A DNA stretch of 8,258 nt from an uncultured bacterium (GTDB lineage Bacteria > Bacillota > Clostridia > Lachnospirales > Lachnospiraceae). The DNA lies in contig CAJMQQ010000081.1 of assembly GCA_905215625.1 (NCBI GenBank), forward strand, positions 1-8,258, written 5' to 3'. The notes beneath the pieces are model-generated. The model had not been told where the DNA came from, searched no databases, and saw only the letters and a program-made list of their open reading frames with translations. The first letter of the stretch is position 1. Every line of letters begins with the position of its first letter. The translations under genes were made by a program, and so were the position numbers. Shown piece after piece: positions 6,918 to 8,258 of the stretch.

Positions 6918-7929
6918 ATTTTTTCTGAAGCTGCTGTAAAATCAGAGCGTCATAATCCACTTCTCTTTGCTGGAAGTTATGGAACTGGTTCTGGGTTTTC
7001 CGGGGTTGTCCCTGGGCGGCGCCTGTCTGTCCTCTCCGCATAGCTGGAGTCTGGGGCCCTTTGGAACCGTCTGCTTCTGCCTTTGTCGTATTTTCCTTGT
7101 GTCTTGCATCCAACATCTTTACATCCGATAACGTATGAACCTTCTGCCTCTTCCATGCTTCCAGAATTTTATCTGCATACTGGAAACTGGGAGTATGGGC
7201 AGACTGCAGGGTCCGGCTGCAGGCTTCCATTACCAGTTCTCTGCTGAATCCCCAGTCCCGAAACCACTTTTCCATAATTTTCTGCTCTGACGCCCCCGGC
7301 CTTCTGTCCGTCAGTCCGAATGCTTTCATGACTGCAAATGCATCTTTTGTATACGCTGCAGAAGCAGTTTTGGCTTCATCTGCTGTGCTGATTCCCTGCT
7401 CATGCCAGTTTAAAGCTACCGTTTCCAGGTAACGAATACTGGTATGTCCAAGCTGTGCACAATATTCCACCAGATACTCCAGCAGTTCTTTTTTCATATG
7501 GAGACCGTCGTATAAGTAAGCAAAGGTCTGGCATTCCCGCTGGGTAAAGACTTTGTTCATGTATTTCTGGGCAATATAGAGAAGTTCTGCAAAATCTTCG
7601 TCTTTGCTCAGTCGGTTCAAACTGTCTGCAGAAATATTTTTTTTCTCCGTTACAGCCGTTTTTGGCTCTGCAGCCGCTGTCTGCTCTTTTTCACTTCTGG
7701 ATAAAATCCCTGCCTTTTCCCAATAGGACAGCGCCCGCCGCACATCCGCCTCGGTATGGTTTAAGGCATCTGCGATAGCTCCCACTTCTATCAGCTCATT
7801 CTGATGGCGCAGAAGGTATAAATACACCTTCACATACTCTCCATTGGCGCTGGCCATATATTGATCAATAAATTCATTTGTAACAACCGTAACCTCCGGT
7901 ATTGCCTGCATAGTAAGCTGATAAGGCAT
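6916..7929 (-). CDS. dnaD: DnaD/DnaB-family replication initiation protein
   Basis: DnaD-family proteins act between DnaA and helicase loading in Firmicutes. The 337 residues begin with a winged-helix-like region (about 12-78: YVKVYLYLLRHQ, ADALNHTEADVRRALSYWEKAGIL). A low-complexity linker rich in Ala, Glu and Lys follows (80-105). I see two DnaD-type helical modules. The first is at about 108-185, with FAYLYDGLHMKKELLEYLVE and YLETVALNWHEQGI. The second is at about 195-265, with IMEKWFRDWGFSRELVMEA and the YADKILEAWKRQKV signature. A basic, Gln-rich, probably disordered tail closes the protein. One winged helix plus two such modules is closer to Bacillus DnaB than to short DnaD. The ATG follows AAGGAG (7941-7946) by 11 nt. 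It is the first gene of an operon with dnaI, downstream of a DnaA-box cluster. Confidence 0.88.
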   Translation of the reverse strand: MPYQLTMQAIPEVTVVTNEFIDQYMASANGEYVKVYLYLLRHQNELIEVGAIADALNHTEADVRRALSYWEKAGILSRSEKEQTAAAEPKTAVTEKKNISADSLNRLSKDEDFAELLYIAQKYMNKVFTQRECQTFAYLYDGLHMKKELLEYLVEYCAQLGHTSIRYLETVALNWHEQGISTADEAKTASAAYTKDAFAVMKAFGLTDRRPGASEQKIMEKWFRDWGFSRELVMEACSRTLQSAHTPSFQYADKILEAWKRQKVHTLSDVKMLDARHKENTTKAEADGSKGPQTPAMRRGQTGAAQGQPRKTQNQFHNFQQREVDYDALILQQLQKK

Positions 7930-8008
7930 TCTCTGATTCTCCTTACGTATTCTCTTAGTCAGCTATGGCTCTCCTGCGTTTCACAGTCCCCATGGCTCAT
8001 CTGAAAGT

Positions 8009-8037
8009 AGTATAGCATATCCACTATTAAATGAAAA
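8009..8037 (-). promoter_or_regulatory. Promoter of the dnaD-dnaI operon with extended -10
   Basis: Minus-strand TTTTCA (8032-8037; 4/6), a 17-bp spacer and TATACT (8009-8014) preceded by TGC, making the extended -10 TGCTATACT. The start would be near 8002, giving a leader of about 70 nt with no convincing structure. The nearest DnaA box (8047-8055) is only about 10 bp upstream of the -35, so DnaA could act directly on this promoter. Confidence 0.65.
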
Positions 8038-8046
8038 TAGGCTCCT

Positions 8047-8090
8047 TTGTCCACAAACATCATTGTGGATAATGTGGATATTGGGGATAA
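8047..8090 (-). promoter_or_regulatory. DnaA-box cluster, left block
   Basis: Against the consensus TTATCCACA: plus-strand TTGTCCACA at 8047-8055 (8/9), then three minus-strand boxes at 8064-8072 (9/9), 8073-8081 (ATATCCACA, 8/9) and 8082-8090 (TTATCCCCA, 8/9). The last three are head-to-tail with no gap, a strict 9-bp period. Such a density is far above chance and marks either an origin or a DnaA-controlled region. Confidence 0.85.
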
Positions 8091-8094
8091 CTAT

Positions 8095-8133
8095 TTTGAC
8101 AATCCCCGACAAAATTTCTCGAACCTTGTCGAA
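8095..8133 (+). promoter_or_regulatory. Candidate Spo0A binding site
   Basis: A perfect 0A box TGTCGAA sits at 8127-8133. A 6/7 copy TCTCGAA lies at 8117-8123 in the same direction with a 3-bp gap. That 10-bp tandem spacing is the one known for dimeric Spo0A sites such as abrB. A further minus-strand copy TGTCAAA, which fits TGTCRAA, is at 8095-8101, next to the last left-block DnaA box. Box spacing is what raises this above a chance 7-mer match. Confidence 0.55.
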
Positions 8134-8169
8134 ACCCTTATAAATTCAAGCTTTGCAAAATTGTGCGAC

Positions 8170-8193
8170 TTTTTATTATGTAAATTAAAAAAT
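8170..8193. other. AT-rich tract between the DnaA-box blocks
   Basis: These 24 bp contain a single G and otherwise only A and T. They lie between the Spo0A site and the right-hand DnaA boxes and could serve as a DNA unwinding element if this region is an origin. They could equally be the U-tract side of a leftward terminator formed by the adjacent inverted repeat. Confidence 0.35.
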
Positions 8194-8235
8194 CCACATA
8201 GTCTCTTTACATAAAATGTTGAAAACTATGTGGAT
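8192..8235. repeat. 11-bp inverted repeat with 22-nt spacer
   Basis: ATCCACATAGT (8192-8202) and ACTATGTGGAT (8225-8235) are perfect arms. A small inner inverted repeat, ACAT-AAA-ATGT (8209-8219), has nearly the same centre. The right arm overlaps a perfect DnaA box. On the minus strand the hairpin is followed by TTTTTAATTT, so it could also be a weak terminator for a leftward gene beyond the right edge. Confidence 0.6.
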
Positions 8236-8247
8236 AATGTGGATAAC
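8219..8247 (+). promoter_or_regulatory. Possible rightward promoter under the right DnaA boxes
   Basis: Plus-strand TTGAAA (8219-8224; 5/6) and GATAAC (8242-8247; 4/6) are 17 bp apart, with both perfect DnaA boxes lying between and over them. If a plus-strand gene begins just past the edge, DnaA would repress it, as in autoregulated dnaA promoters. The -10 match is weak. Confidence 0.2.
8229..8246 (-). promoter_or_regulatory. DnaA-box pair, right block
   Basis: Two perfect TTATCCACA boxes on the minus strand, at 8229-8237 and 8238-8246, are directly abutting with no gap. The 17-bp stretch they share with 8064-8080 is an exact copy of the core of the left block, 165 bp away. The cluster may continue beyond the window. 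Confidence 0.85.
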
Positions 8248-8258
8248 TATTGTCCTAA

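Larger units (their letters stand above)
8047..8246. other. Candidate chromosomal replication origin or DnaA-controlled region
   Basis: Two DnaA-box blocks flank a Spo0A site and an AT-rich tract within 200 bp, with no coding sequence. The replication genes dnaD and dnaI lead away to the left, and all genes in the window read away from it, as expected for a left replichore. dnaA itself is not in the window. The alternative is a DnaA-binding regulatory or titration site for the dnaD-dnaI operon. Confidence 0.5.

Noticed and set aside
7963..7998. Direct repeat GAGCCATRG in the dnaD leader, copies 27 bp apart
   Set aside because: Only 8 of 9 bases match, there are two copies and no structural context; chance is a sufficient explanation.
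7961..8000. A 13-codon upstream frame (ATG at 7998-8000) in the dnaD leader
   Set aside because: There is no ribosome site and it would start only about 2 nt after the predicted transcript start; too weak to report as a leader peptide.
8096..8124. Perfect plus-strand TTGACA at 8096-8101 as a -35 box
   Set aside because: The 17-bp-spaced hexamer (TCGAAC) is a poor -10, so the match is better read as part of the Spo0A-like box.

Overview
The window looks like a chromosomal segment of a spore-forming Clostridia species, most likely Lachnospiraceae. I infer this from protein style: a DnaD/DnaI helicase-loading pair, an unusually long Prs of about 390 residues, MurA with the PGGC loop, SAM-I control of metK, strong AGGAGG ribosome sites and a perfect Spo0A box. 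No gene looks foreign and no insertion sequence, CRISPR array, tRNA or rRNA was seen. Every gene is on the minus strand, so transcription runs from right to left.

From right to left: positions 7930-8258 hold no gene but are dense in signals. Two blocks of contiguous 9-bp DnaA boxes (three perfect TTATCCACA copies plus near matches) flank a Spo0A site, an AT-rich tract and an 11-bp inverted repeat. This looks like a replication origin or a DnaA-controlled region. It feeds leftward into a promoter for a two-gene operon: a DnaD/DnaB-family primosome protein, and a DnaI/DnaC-type AAA+ helicase loader whose ribosome site overlaps the upstream stop codon. Next comes a divergent ribose-phosphate pyrophosphokinase (prs), with its own promoter starting at the dnaI stop codon and closed by a strong intrinsic terminator.

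The centre is occupied by an 827-residue membrane-anchored protein of unknown function, with a propeller-like middle and a C-terminal domain that resembles a C39-type cysteine peptidase without its catalytic histidine. It has a likely promoter of its own, preceded by an 11-bp-phased direct repeat of the kind bound by OmpR-family regulators. Then follow murA (first step of peptidoglycan synthesis, own extended -10 promoter) and the first 91 codons of metK, which runs off the left edge. metK is preceded by a consensus promoter and a SAM-I riboswitch in which P1, an antiterminator and a terminator can all be traced.

The genes are mostly housekeeping: replication initiation, PRPP supply, cell-wall precursor synthesis and SAM supply. 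The parts worth a second look are the DnaA/Spo0A region at the right edge and the 827-residue protein. I had no alignments or database access, so family calls rest on motifs read by eye.
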